Assembly (NCBI RefSeq): GCF_008728515.1
Contig: NW_022167418.1
Span: forward strand, 1-64,000
DNA length: 64,000 bases
Reading direction: 5' to 3'
DNA from: Papio anubis
Lineage: Eukaryota; Chordata; Mammalia; Primates; Cercopithecidae
The position numbers and the translations under genes were made by a program. Shown here one piece after another: positions 1-11,068 of the stretch. The notes beneath the pieces are model-generated. The model made no database searches, was not told where the DNA came from, and saw nothing but the letters and a program-made list of their open reading frames with translations. How positions within the stretch are numbered: the stretch's first letter is position 1; every line of letters begins with the position of its first letter.

Positions 1-450
1 GCTGCACCCATCAACTCGTCATTTACATCAGGTATAACTCCCAATGCAATCCCTCCCCCCTCCCCCCTCCCCATGATAGGCCCCGGTGTGTGATGTTCCC
101 CTTCCCGAGTCCAAGTGATCTCATTGTTCAGTTCCCACCTATGAGTGAGAACATGCGGTGTTTGGTTTTCTGTTCTTGTGATAGTTTGCTAAGAATGATG
201 GATTCCAGCTGCATCCATGTCCCTACAAAGGACACAAACTCATCCTTTTTTATGGCTGCATAGTATTCCATGGTGTATATGTGCCACATTTTCTTAATCC
301 AATCTGTCACTGATGGACATTTGGGTTGATTCCAAGACTTTGCTATTGTGAATAGTGCTGCAATAAACATACGTGTGCATGTGTCTTTAGAGCAGCATAA
401 TTTATAATCCTTTGGGTATATACCCAGTAATGGGATGGCTGGGTCACATT
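1..450 (-). mobile_element. L1 (LINE-1) 3' fragment, truncated
   Basis: Reverse complement of the end of L1 ORF2 and the 3' UTR. The - strand frame at 370-128 is the ORF2 C-terminus, with the familiar WIKKMWHIYTMEYYAAIKK core and an intact end. It is cut by the window start on the 3' side and ends near 450 at a 5' truncation. It lies antisense to GALK2 in the intron. A CCCTCC-rich stretch at 48-73 corresponds to the 3' UTR G-rich tract. Confidence 0.93.
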
Positions 451-1345
451 TTCTTGAAGACTGATTTCCCCTTCTCTTGTTTCTTTTTGCTGTTTAAACT
501 GCCCCTCTGTCCTCACACCCAGGCCATGAATATTGTAGACCTCAGGATGACAGAAATCTTCCCTGTTTTGATTGCCACCTACTCTGATATTGTTTGGGGA
601 GAATGACAGAAATATATTCTGGATTGGGGTTCCCATGGTGGTTACAGGTTTGGTTTGTACTTAACTTTCGCCGTCAGATTGAGGAGATACCTCAAGATGC
701 AGTTAGAAGCCAAACTCTTTTTCTTGAGGATAGAGGAACATACAACTCTACTACCACCAGTGACCTAATGAAGTGCTTCACATAAGGTCACCAAGGAGGT
801 TTTCATTTCAAATTTATGACTTTACCCCAAATGCCCATATAATGCCATTTTCAAAGAGACATATAGTAAACAGGAAGTACCCTAATTGGACGTACAGTAT
901 CCTTTCAGGACCCAGGTCACATGAGATGTAAGTGGTTTTCTCTTGACTTCCTAGGGAGGAATGCAGTAGGCATGAACTGAATAGGGATAAAAGAGTAAAA
1001 TTATTCAAAGAAATAGCCCCGAGGGAAAGTGGTGACAGGCCAAAAAAAAAAAAAAAAAAAAACAAAACAAAACAGTGAGGGATTAGTTGAGTGTGTGTGC
1101 ATGTGTGTGTGTGTGTTTCAGGACAAATACTTAACTAGTCAGTGAGTGTCATACAAACATGTTTAATTCCAGGCAGCTGAAGCCAGTATGCATTTCCAAG
1201 TAATGGTGGGAAATTTAGAGAGGTTGAATGGAAAACAACAACAACAACAAAAAAAAAACAGCTTGAAGTTGAATCTGGCTAATTAAAATAGTACATATCA
1301 AATTCTGAAATAAAAATTGACCATTATCTCGGTTTGAATTTGCAG
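451..1345 (+). other. GALK2: 3' end of upstream GALK2 intron
   Basis: Non-repetitive sequence between an L1 3' fragment and the GALK2 exon. It contains a 21-bp A-run (1042-1062) directly after sequence that I do not recognise, a GT microsatellite (about 1088-1118) and a CAA/A-rich stretch (1233-1259). Two short overlapping open frames at 412-785 have no recognisable product. Confidence 0.7.
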
Positions 1346-1556
1346 CTCCTGGCTAAATACAAAAACTTGCAATGGGACAACGTTCTGCGGCTGGACGAGG
1401 TGCAGGCTAAACTAGGGATTAGTCTAGAAGAAATGTTGTTGGTCACAGAAGATGCCCTTCATCCTGAACCCTATAACCCTGAGGAGATCTGTAGGTGTCT
1501 GGGAATTAGCCTGGAGGAACTCCGAACCCAAATCCTGAGTCCAAACACTCAAGATG
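1346..1556 (+). CDS. GALK2: GALK2 internal coding exon (exon 8 by human numbering)
   Basis: Coding exon of N-acetylgalactosamine kinase, a cytosolic GHMP-family enzyme that phosphorylates GalNAc (and galactose at high concentration) at O-1 using ATP. The acceptor ends in TTGCAG at 1345 and the donor is GTGAGT at 1557. The exon is 211 nt, entering in phase 0 and leaving one base of a split Val codon that the exon at 28189 completes. It encodes about residues 253-322 if the protein has the human length of 458. The frame is open throughout and includes the stretch ALHPEPYNPEEICRCLGISL. Compared with the human protein as I remember it, at least three substitutions lie near the start (YKN, WDN, LDE). 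The heptapeptide LGISLEE occurs twice, 29 codons apart (1412-1432 and 1499-1519). Confidence 0.97.
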
Positions 1557-1707
1557 GTGAGTTGGCTGCAGAAAGTAAGATATAGGTTATTCCCTCACTC
1601 ACAGCTGGGAGGTTTCAACTTCTCCACTGGTTTTACAGCATACTTGAGGGAATTTGGAAACTGTGTTTCAGCAAGCTTAATTATTTAGAATCTTAGCTTC
1701 ATAAATG

Positions 1708-1748
1708 TATTCATTCATTTATACATTTTCATTCATTCATTCATTCAT
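1708..1748 (+). repeat. ATTC microsatellite
   Basis: TATTCATTCATTTATACATT followed by TTCATTCATTCATTCATTCA. An L2-like sequence (CTATGCTGGGTAGG, CTTCCAGGGGCTTATAATTC) follows to 1815. Confidence 0.85.
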
Positions 1749-2445
1749 CACTATGCTGGGTAGGTAAGGGTGAATGAGACATGATTCCTGTCTTCCAGGG
1801 GCTTATAATTCAGTAAGCTTCTCTTTTTTATCTTTTTTCCCTTATCCATTTTTTTCTGGTTGTTATGCTACTTGTATAAAAAATGGACTAGGTTAGAGAA
1901 CTGCTCTAACTCTGTGAAACAATGCTCAGAACACTATAAAGTGTTCACTTCTTAGGTTGAAACTTGTGGCCCAATTTAGTGTGGAAGCTTATTTCTATTT
2001 GTGGTCTGCTTTCAGTTAATTTTATTTTTATACCAGTAACATCAGAAACTGAGATGAAGGCCAGGTAAATGTTGCAGGCACAGGATGGAGTCTTGGGCTG
2101 GCTGTTCCTCTTAGACTAAAGGTTATCTAATGGTGAGAAATCAGTACTGGGGGCAAGGACATCTAGTTAAGATCCAGTTGCCCTTAGTGGAGGGTTATGG
2201 GGGATAAGTAGGAGATTAACACAAACATCAGCCTCAGGGCCCCATTTCTGTCTCATTCAGTTCAGTTCTACAACTGATCGTTGAGTTGCTACTGTGGATT
2301 TACCTACAAAGTAATTTCTTAAAGGTTTCATATACTGAAAACTTTGGGATGAGATAAGGGAATCATTTGGAAGCAGGGATTGGGTTTTAGCTTCTAACAC
2401 TGTCGATCCAATTTAATTTGATGAAGCTTGATTGAGTCTTTAGAA

Positions 2446-2650
2446 CCAGTATAAGCAAACTATGGCCTACTGGCCAAATCAGGCCTGCCGTCTGTTTTTA
2501 TGAAATAAACTTTTACTAGAACATGGCCATGTATTAGCTGTGGCTGCCTTTGCACTATAAGAGTTGAGTAGTTGCAATAGAGATTGAATAGTCCACAAAA
2601 CCTAAAATATTTAATATCTGGTTCTTTGCAGAAAATGTTTCCTGGCTCTC
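2446..2650 (+). mobile_element. MER5A-type hAT DNA transposon fossil
   Basis: Recognisable from TATAAGCAAACTATGGCC, GGCCAAATCAGGCC, AGAGTTGAGTAGTTGCAA and CCTAAAATATTTAATATCTG in order. This is a non-autonomous Charlie-family element about 190 bp long. Confidence 0.85.
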
Positions 2651-2894
2651 ATTTCAGAAAGGCAGTAGACTAAAGTTTACCTCAGTTTTGCCATGAAAAT
2701 AGGCATAACAGGTTTATGATGTTAAGATGTTATATAAGATATAAGGTTAAGATGCTTCTCTTATGAGAATAATCTGTATAATGTGCTAAGAATAATGCCT
2801 GGTAGTGGAGGTACTAATAGAGTGATGAATGTGGTGATGGAGTTGTATTTGGGTCTAGGGAGACCAGAAAACAAAGAAGACAAAGCCAGCTTAA

Positions 2895-3190
2895 GGCTGG
2901 GTGCAGGGGCTCATGCCTGTAATTCCAGCACTTTGGGAGGCCGAGGTGGGTGGATCACTTGAGGCCAGGAGTTTGAGACCAGCCTGGCCAACATAGTAAA
3001 ACCCTGTCTCTACCAGAAACACAAAAATAAGCCAGGCATGGTGGCAAGCACCTGTAATCCCAGCTACTCAGGTGACTGAGGCATGAGAATTTTTTGAATC
3101 CAGGAAACAGAGGTTGCAGTGAGCTGACATTGTGCCACTGCACTCCAGGGTGAGACACTGTCTCAAATAAATAAATAAGTAAATAAATAA
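2895..3190 (+). mobile_element. Alu (AluS/J-like)
   Basis: Full dimeric Alu starting GGCTGGGTGCAGGGGC and ending in a (AAAT)n tail to about 3190. The flanking sequences AGCCAGCTTAA (2884-2894) and AGCCAGCTAGCTTAA (about 3195-3209) are a slightly expanded target-site duplication. It is diverged and therefore not recent. Confidence 0.93.
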
Positions 3191-4135
3191 GCAAGCCAGC
3201 TAGCTTAACTAAGGAGTTAGCAACCAGCCAAAAATTAAATAATAAATAAATATTTCCTAGGTAGGCAAACAGTCAAAAAGAATTCCAGTCTGACCAAACA
3301 GTAGATACAGAGGCAGAAAGAAGTGAGAGAAGATTATATGTCCAGAGAACTACAGATAGTTGAGTGTTTCTTGAAAATAATGTACACAGTAGAGAATGAT
3401 ATGGTATCAGGCCAAGGTTGTAGACAGACCCAGATCACCAAAGGGCTTATTAAATAATTGTGTGTGTGTGTGTTGTATAGGTAATGTGGGAGGTAATCAA
3501 TATTTACTGAATGAAGAAGTTGGGTAAGGTATTGGATAGGGAGAGGTTCAGGGGAATAGCCTTTCTCCTTTGACCTAAGATATTGATTTCTTTAACAAAT
3601 ATGTATTGACTTCTGTGGACTGGAAATTGTGCTAGATGCTGGGATGCAAAGATAAGCAGGACACAGTCTCTACTTTATAGCGACTTAGTGTCTAATTGGG
3701 GGAGAGTGCCATACAACAATCACAATAAATAATACCTGCTATAATAAAGGTATTTATCAAGAACCCTAAAAGTATGGAGGGAAAAGTGCCTCAGGTCCTG
3801 TAGATGGTGGTTCCATTTTGAGCTGCATCCTTAGAGAAGTTATGAATTTCCTAGACTTAGAGAGATGACCAGCCATTCCAGGCAGAGAGTAGAGCTTGAA
3901 TGAAGACAAAGTAGCACAAGGAGTGGAGTATTGGAGAACATGCACCAAGAGGTACTGTGTGCAGTATGAGTCGGAGGACAAAAAGACTGCGTAAAAGGAT
4001 GCCAATTAGGGAACTATTGCTCTATACTCTATACTGAATGAGAAGAGCCTGAAGTAGGGTAGATTGCTCAACTGGTAGATTCTCAAGACTGTAAAATGGA
4101 ATTCAGTTGCATTTGGCAATTGCTGGTATCTAGGA

Positions 4136-4215
4136 GTGAAGGAAAGAAGAATGGGAAGAAGGAAGGGAAGGAGGGAGAGGAAGAAGGAAGGAAAGGAAGA
4201 AGAAAAGAAATATAA
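4136..4215 (+). repeat. Purine (GGAA/GAA) tract
   Basis: About 80 bp almost free of pyrimidines on the + strand (GGAAGGGAAGGAGGGAGAGG and similar). Confidence 0.9.
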
Positions 4216-4312
4216 GGTAAATAGGTCCAAGGTATGGATAACTGGGAACGTTAGGAAATTATAGTGTCGAAGTGATTTTGGCAGTAAGATGACAAGCTTG
4301 TTTCTCTCTCTC

Positions 4313-4313
4313 T

Positions 4314-4350
<37 letters not shown>

Positions 4351-4381
4351 CAGACAGATAGATAAATCTATCTATCTATCA
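4313..4381 (+). repeat. GATA microsatellite followed by its inverted TATC repeat
   Basis: About 14 units of TAGA with two CAGA variants, then ATAAATCTATCTATCTATC. The right part can pair with the left to form a hairpin. It is likely length-polymorphic. Confidence 0.95.
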
Positions 4382-5589
4382 TTGAATTTGTCTGGTGTGA
4401 TAGCAAGATATCTAAATAGAGATGTAAAACAGATAAAGATCCAAATGATATAGTAGTTAGATTTGGGAGTTATTGTTGAAAAGGTAAGAAAATCTTAATA
4501 GACATTGAAAATGTTGACTTTCAAATGATCTTAAGAGTCATTTCATGGTGTCACTTAGTTCAGAAGCCTTCAGAGGCTTACCATTACCTAATTGCCTGAA
4601 CTCTTCTGGTCCTGTCTTAACTACGTTCTGTCCTGTGTCCCTTTGGAGCCCATATGTGCCCGTGTGGACAGTGTTACCTTGGTTGGGCCATTCCACTTAC
4701 TAATTGGAAGCTTCGTCTTCCCTCTGGGCTTTTAATCCTAAACACCACTGTGCTTTTATAAATGAATTTTCTCCCTTTTCTGAAATGCAGTTTCTACCTG
4801 TCTTAAAAGCTTAATGTAATTCTTAATGTAATTCTTATCTTTTGCTTATACTTCTTAATCCACAACCTATTCTCTTTCTCTGTATCCATCTGCCTGTCTT
4901 TCCTTCCCTTCTTTTAGAATTTTTTTGAATAAGTAAATTTCCCAGAATGCTTTAGAAAATACAAAGAGCAATTTGCTTATCATACAACATGTGTTTCTGT
5001 CTCTCTGCCTCTCTTTCTATGTATATATTCATAAGCTTTTCCCCCTGAAGAATAATGACTTCACAGTTTTTATTAAAATGAGGCATGCTTCATCTTCTTT
5101 TTTTCCAGAACTTTTATTTATTTTCTTTTTCAACTTAATTTTAGGTTCAGGGCATACACATGTAGGTTTCTTACATGTATAAATTGCATGTTTCTGGGGT
5201 TTGGTGTACACATGATTTTGTCACCCAGGTAGTGAGCATAGTATCCAAAGGGTAGTTTTTTGACTCTCACTCTCCTCCCACTCACCATCCTCAGTTAGGC
5301 CCTGGTGTGTATTTTTCCTCTCTTTGTCACCATATGTACTCAGTGTTTACCTCCTACTTACAATTGAGAACATATGGTATTTTTTCTGTTCCTGCCTTAA
5401 TTTGCTTAGGATAATGTCCTCCAGCTGTATCCATGTTGCTACATAGGACATTATTTCATTCCTTTTTATGGCAGCCACAGTGTATTTGCACTAGATTGTC
5501 TTTATCCAGTCAACCATTGGGCATCTAGTTTGATTCCATGTCTTTGCTATTGTGAATAGTGCTGCAGTGAATATATAAGTGCTTGTGTC

Positions 5590-5893
5590 TTTTTTTTTTT
5601 TTTTTTTTTTTTCTGAAAGAGTCTCACTCTGTTGCCTGGACTGGTATGCAGTGGTGTGATCTTGGCTCACTGCAGCCTCCGCCTCCCTGGTTCAAGAGAT
5701 TCTCCTGCCTCAGCCTCCTGAGTAGCCGGGATTACAGGCACCCGCCATGACGCCCAGCTAATTTTTTGTATTTTTAGTAAAGACAGGGTTTCACCATGTT
5801 GGCCAGACTGGTCTAGAACTCCTGACCTCGTGATTCGCCTGCCTTGGCCTCCCAAAGTGTCGGGATTACAGGCGTGAGCCACCACGCCCGGCC
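5590..5893 (-). mobile_element. Alu inserted in L1
   Basis: Reverse-oriented Alu: a T-run at 5590-5612, then both arms, ending CGCCCGGCC at 5893. L1 sequence continues uninterrupted on both sides and the local GTGTCT motif is duplicated. Confidence 0.95.
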
Positions 5894-8800
5894 ACATGTG
5901 TCTTTTGGGTAGAATGATTTATATTCATTTGGGTATATACCCAGTAAAGGGATTGCTGAGTTGAATGGTAGTTCTGTTTTAAGTTCTGTGAGAAATCTCC
6001 AAACTGTTTTCCACAATGGCTGAATTAATTTACATTCTCACCAGCAGTGTATAAGCATTCCCTTTTCTTGGCAAACTTGGCAACATCTGTTATTTTATTA
6101 GTTTAGTAATAGCCATTCTGACTGGTGTGAGATGATATCTCATTATGGTTTTAATTTGCATTTCTGTAATGATTAGTGATGTTGAGCATTTTTTTAATAT
6201 GCTTGTTGGCCATGTGTATGTCTTCTTTTGAGAAGTATCTGTCCATGTCCTTTGCCCATTTTTAAATGGAGTTATTTGTTTCCTGCTTGTTGATTGGTTT
6301 ATAATTTTTATAGATTCTGGATATTAGACATTTGTAAGATGCATAGTTTGCAAAAATTTTATCCTATTCTGTAGGTTGTCTGTTTACTCTGTTGACAGTT
6401 TCTTTTGCTGTACAGAAGCTCTTTAGTTTAGGTCCCACTTGCCAATTTTTGTTTTTGTTGCAATTGCTTTTGGAGATTTCATCATGAAATCTTTGTCAAG
6501 GTCTATGTTCAGAACTGAATATACTGGCTTTTTTTTTTCTAGGATTTTTATAGTTTTAAGTCTTACATTTAAGTTTTTATCTATCTTGAGTTGATTTTTG
6601 TATATGGTAAAAGGAAGGGGTCCAGTTTCCATTTTCTGTGTATGAATAGCCAGTTATCTCAGTACCATTTATTGAATAGGGAGTCATTTCTCCATTGCTT
6701 ATTTTTGTTGACTTTGTCAAAGATCAGATGGCTGTAGGTGTATAGATTTATTTCTGAGTTTTCTATTCTGTTGCATCAGTCTATGTGTCTGTTGTTTTAT
6801 GCTGTTTTGGTTACTGTAGCCTTGTAGTATAGTTTAAAGTTGAGTGGTGTAATGGCTCTGTTCTTTTTCCTTAGGATTGCTTTGGCTATTTGGGCCCGTT
6901 TTTGATTTGAGTTTTTGAATTTTTTTTCTAATTCTGTGAAAAATGACATTGGTAGTTTGATAGGAAAAGCATTGAATCTGTAAATTGCTTTGGGCAGTGT
7001 GGCCATTTTGATAATATTGATTCTTCCAACCCATGATCATGGAGTGTTTTCCTGTTTGTTTGTGTTGTCTCTGATTTCTTTCAGCCATGTTTTGTAATTC
7101 TTCTTGGAGAGATCTTTCACCTCCTTGGTTAGCTATATTCCTAAGTATTTCATTCTTTTTGTGGCTATTGTGAATGGTATTGTGTTCTTGATTTGGCTCT
7201 TAGCTTGGACATTACTGGTGTATGAAAATACTGCTGATTTTTGTACATGGATTTTGTATTCTGAAACTTTACTGAAGTTATTTGTCAGTTCCACAAGCCT
7301 TTGGGCAGAGACCATGGGGTTTTCTAGCTATAGTATCATATTGTCAGTGTAGAGAGATAGTTCGACTTCCTATTTTCCTACCTGGATGCCTTTTATTTCT
7401 TTCTCTTGCCTGATTGCTGTGGCTAGGACTTCCAATACTACGTTGAATAGGTGAGAATGAGAATCCTTTTTTGTTCTGGTTCTCAGGGGAATGTCTCTAG
7501 CTTTTGCCTGTTCAGTATGATGTTGACTGTGGGTTTGTTATAGATGGCTCTCATTATTTTGAGGTATGTTCCTTTGATGCCCAGTTTGTTGGTAGTTTTT
7601 AACATAAGAGTTCTTGAATTTTATTGAAAGTCTTTTTATTTCTATTGAGATGATCATATGGTTTTTGTTTTTAATTCTGTTTATGTGGCAAATCACACTT
7701 ATTGATTCGCCTATGTTGAACTAACCTTGCATCCAGGGAATGAAGGTGGCTTGATCATGGTGGACTTGCTTTGTGATGTGCTGCTGGATTCAGTTTCCTA
7801 GTTTTTGCTGAGTAGTTTTGCATCTATATTCATCAGGGATATTGACCTGAAGTTTTCTTTTTTTGTTGTGTCTTTGCCAGGTTTTGGTATCAGAATCATG
7901 CTAGCCTCAAAGAATGAGTTAGGCAGGTGTCTCTCCTCTTCAATTTTTGGAAATAATTCCAGTAGGATTGGTAACAGGTCTTCTTTATATGTTTGGTAGA
8001 ATTTGACTGTGAATCCATCTGCTCCAGGGGTTTTTCTGGTTGGTAGGTTTTTTATTGCAGATTCAATTTTAGAACTTTTTATTTGTCTGTTCAGGAATTC
8101 AGTTTCTTCCTGGTTCAGTCTTGGGAGGTTTTAGGGTCCCAGGAGTTTATCCATTTCTTTTAGGTTTTCCAGTTTGAGTGCACAGAGGTGTCTGCTATAG
8201 TGTCTGAGGGTGTTTTGTATTTCTCTGAGGTCAGTGGCAATATCACCTTTGTCATTTCTGATTATGTTTATTTGGATCTTCTCCCTTTTTTCTTTATTAA
8301 TCTAGGCAGCAGTCTGTCAATCTTATTTATTCATTCAAAGGACTAGTTTTGGTTTTGTTGATCTTTTGTGTGGATTTTTATGTCTCAATTTCATTTGGTT
8401 CAGCTCTGATTTTGGTTGTTTACTTTCTTCTGCTAGCTTTGTGGTTGGTTTGCTATTGTTTTCCTAGTTCCTTTAGGTGTGATGTTTGGTTATTAATTTG
8501 AGATCTTTTTAATGTTTTGATGTAGGTGTTTAGTGCTATAAACTTTCCTCTTAACACTACGTTAGCTGTGTCTTACAACTTCTGATATATTTTTGTTTTC
8601 ATTAGTTTTACGGAATTAATTTCATTGCCTTAATATCCTTCTTTACCTAAAAGTTATTCAGGAGCAAGTTGTTTAGTTTTCATGGAATTGTATGGTTTTG
8701 AGAAATCTTCTTGGTATTGCATTCTTCTTTGTTGATTTATTTTATTGTGCTGTAGTCTGAGAGCATGATTGTTATGATTTTTTTTTTATTTGTTGAGAAT

Positions 8801-9459
8801 TACTTTATGGCTGGGCATGTGGTCAGTCTTATAATATGTGCCATGTGCAGATGAGAAGAATGTATATTCTGTTGTTGGGTGGGGTATTCTGTAGATATGT
8901 TAGGTCCATTTGGTCAAGTGCTGAGTTTAAGTCCCTAATATCTTTGTTAGTTTTCTGCCTGGATGATCTGAGTAGGGTGTTAATGTCTCCCACTATTATT
9001 GTTTGGTTATCTAAGTCTCTTTGTGGGTCTCTAAGAACTTGGTTTTGTAAATCTGGGTGCTCTAATGTTGGGTGAATATATATTTAGGACAGTTAAGTCA
9101 TCTTGCTGAATTGAACCCTTTATCATTATGTAATGCCCATTTTTGACCTTTTTGATCATTGTTAGCTTAAAGTCTGTTTTGTCTGAAATAAGAATAGCAA
9201 CCCCTGCTCTTTTGTCTTCTGTTTGCTTGGTAGATCTTTCTCCATCCCTTTACTTCAAGCCTACAGGTGTCATTGCATGTGAGAGGAGTCTCTTGAAGAC
9301 ACCACACAGTTGGTTCTTGCTTCTTGATCCAACTCATCACTCTGTGTCTTTTAAGTGGGGCATTTAGCCTGTTTAAATTCCAAGCTAATATTGACATGTG
9401 AGGGTCTGATCTTGTCATCGCTTTGTTAGCTGGTTTTTTGGTAGAATTGATTATATAAT

Positions 9460-9828
9460 TGGCTATGTCCCCACCCAAACCTTATCTTGAATTTTAGTTC
9501 CCATAATCCCCACATGTCATGGGAGAGATCCTGGGAGGTAATTGAATCATGGGGCCAGTTATCCCCATGCTGCTGTTTTCATGATTGTGAGTGAGTTCTC
9601 TTGAGAACTGATGGTTTTATAAGGGGCTTTTCCACCATTCACTTGGCACTTCTTGCTGCCACCATGTGAAGAAGGACATTTTGCTTCTCATTCCGCCATG
9701 ATTGTTAGTTCCTGAGGCTTCCCCAGTCATGCAGAACTATGTCAATTAAACCTCTTTCCTTTATAAATTGCTCAGTCTCTGGTATGTCTGTTATTGGCAG
9801 CATGAGAATGGACTAATTCAATAGTGTT
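9460..9828 (+). mobile_element. MST/THE1-type MaLR solo LTR inside L1
   Basis: Starts with the MaLR LTR signature (GGCTATGTCCCCACCCAAAC), continues through CCACCATGTGAAGAAGG and CAATTAAACCTCTTTCCTTT, and ends near GAATGGACTAATTCA. L1 sequence resumes on both sides, so this is an LTR retrotransposon reduced to a solo LTR within the older L1. Its length of about 370 bp fits the MST group. No internal region is present. Confidence 0.85.
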
Positions 9829-10885
9829 GGTGGGCTGTGTACTTAAGTGTGTTTTGTGGTGGAAGGTACCAGTTTTTTGTTTCCATGTTTAACACTTCCT
9901 TAAGGATCTTTTGTAAGGCAGGTCTGATGGTCATGAATTCCCTTAGCCTTTGATGGTCTTAAAAGGATTTTATTTCTTCTTCACTTACGAAACTTAGTTT
10001 GTCTGGATATGAAACTCTTGGTTGGAATTTCTTTTTTTTAAGGATGTTGACCTTGAGGTGACAGTGTAGGGAGAGATGTTCAAATCAAGCTGTGGCTTGA
10101 AGCTTCTGTTAAACCAGCCAGACTTCCAAAGGCCCATGTGCAGTTCTTATTTTCTGTTTCCAAATTTCTAATAATTAGATATAGAAATGCTCAGTGGCCA
10201 TTCAAATTAAACACACACAAAGCAAAATCCTTCAATCCTTTAGATGTTGTTTAGAAATTGTTTAGGAATAGTTTCAGGATTATTTGCCAGGCCTTACCCA
10301 CAGGTAGGAATTGTCTAAGGGTATGGTAGAGTGGTCTGGAGTCTTGGAGCCTCAGAGGCTAGACGTAATTGGGAGGGATGTTTCCCATGGTGTGACCCAA
10401 GAGGAAAATGTGAAGCTAGGGCCAGGGCGAGGAGAGTTAGGCACGTGTATCACGCACATAACTCAAGAACACACATTGGCAGACAGAAGAATTTGTGAGG
10501 AAGTAAATAGACAGTAAAGTAGAGAGAATGGGTCAGGTAGTTTAGATTCTAGCTTTAAAAAAAAAGGAATTTGTTGGGAGCATTTCTTTTGGGAGTGTCC
10601 AAACTGCTCTGGGTTGGGGTGGCCCAGCTGCTTAGCCACACTGTGCTGGGGTAGACCCAAATTTCATTACTTCAGTTACCAACTTTGCCTGTGGCCACAT
10701 GCTGACAAAGTGCTGGTCAGTTCTTGACTCATTTGTTTGCCTTGTATGATCTCCAGAGTCATGGGTGATAATCATGGTTTTTAATAAAGAACAAAGCCCT
10801 GACATAGATTGCTCTTTAGGAAGACACTTAGAGTCAATGGTAAAGAAAAAAAGAACAAAACAACTTGTTATACCTTTTATAGTTC

Positions 10886-11068
10886 CCACATGACCCTTTA
10901 CACATACCATCTAATTTGAATCTCACACCAACCCTGGGGCACAGGGTTATCAGCATGAAGAAACTGAGGTGAGAGAATTTAGTGATTTGTCAGGACCACA
11001 TGGGTGGTATGAGCTGGAGCCAGATCCCAAATCCTAGTCTTCTAACTTAATCCAATACTTTTTCTGCC
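10886..11068 (-). mobile_element. MIR SINE fossil
   Basis: Reverse MIR: CCATCTAATTTGAATCTCAC, then GAAACTGAGGTGAGAG, then AGCTGGAGCCAGATCCCAAA, the core order of MIR on the opposite strand. Confidence 0.75.

Larger units (their letters stand above)
5111..10045 (-). mobile_element. Older L1, 5'-truncated, antisense to GALK2
   Basis: About 5 kb of L1 read on the - strand: 3' UTR at 5111-5400, ORF2 remnants to about 9460, then the ORF1 3' end to about 10045. The first ORF2 codons (endonuclease start, with NLNRLNAPLKRHRV) are legible in the frame 9478-9167. Many stops and indels break ORF2, so it is dead. It is interrupted by an Alu (5590-5893) and a MaLR LTR (9460-9828), both inserted later. 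The level of decay suggests an L1PB or early L1PA age, but the subfamily is not determined. Confidence 0.9.

Noticed and set aside
412..785. Two overlapping + strand frames of 63-64 codons
   Set aside because: They begin within L1 sequence or lack any recognisable domain. Lengths are as expected by chance.
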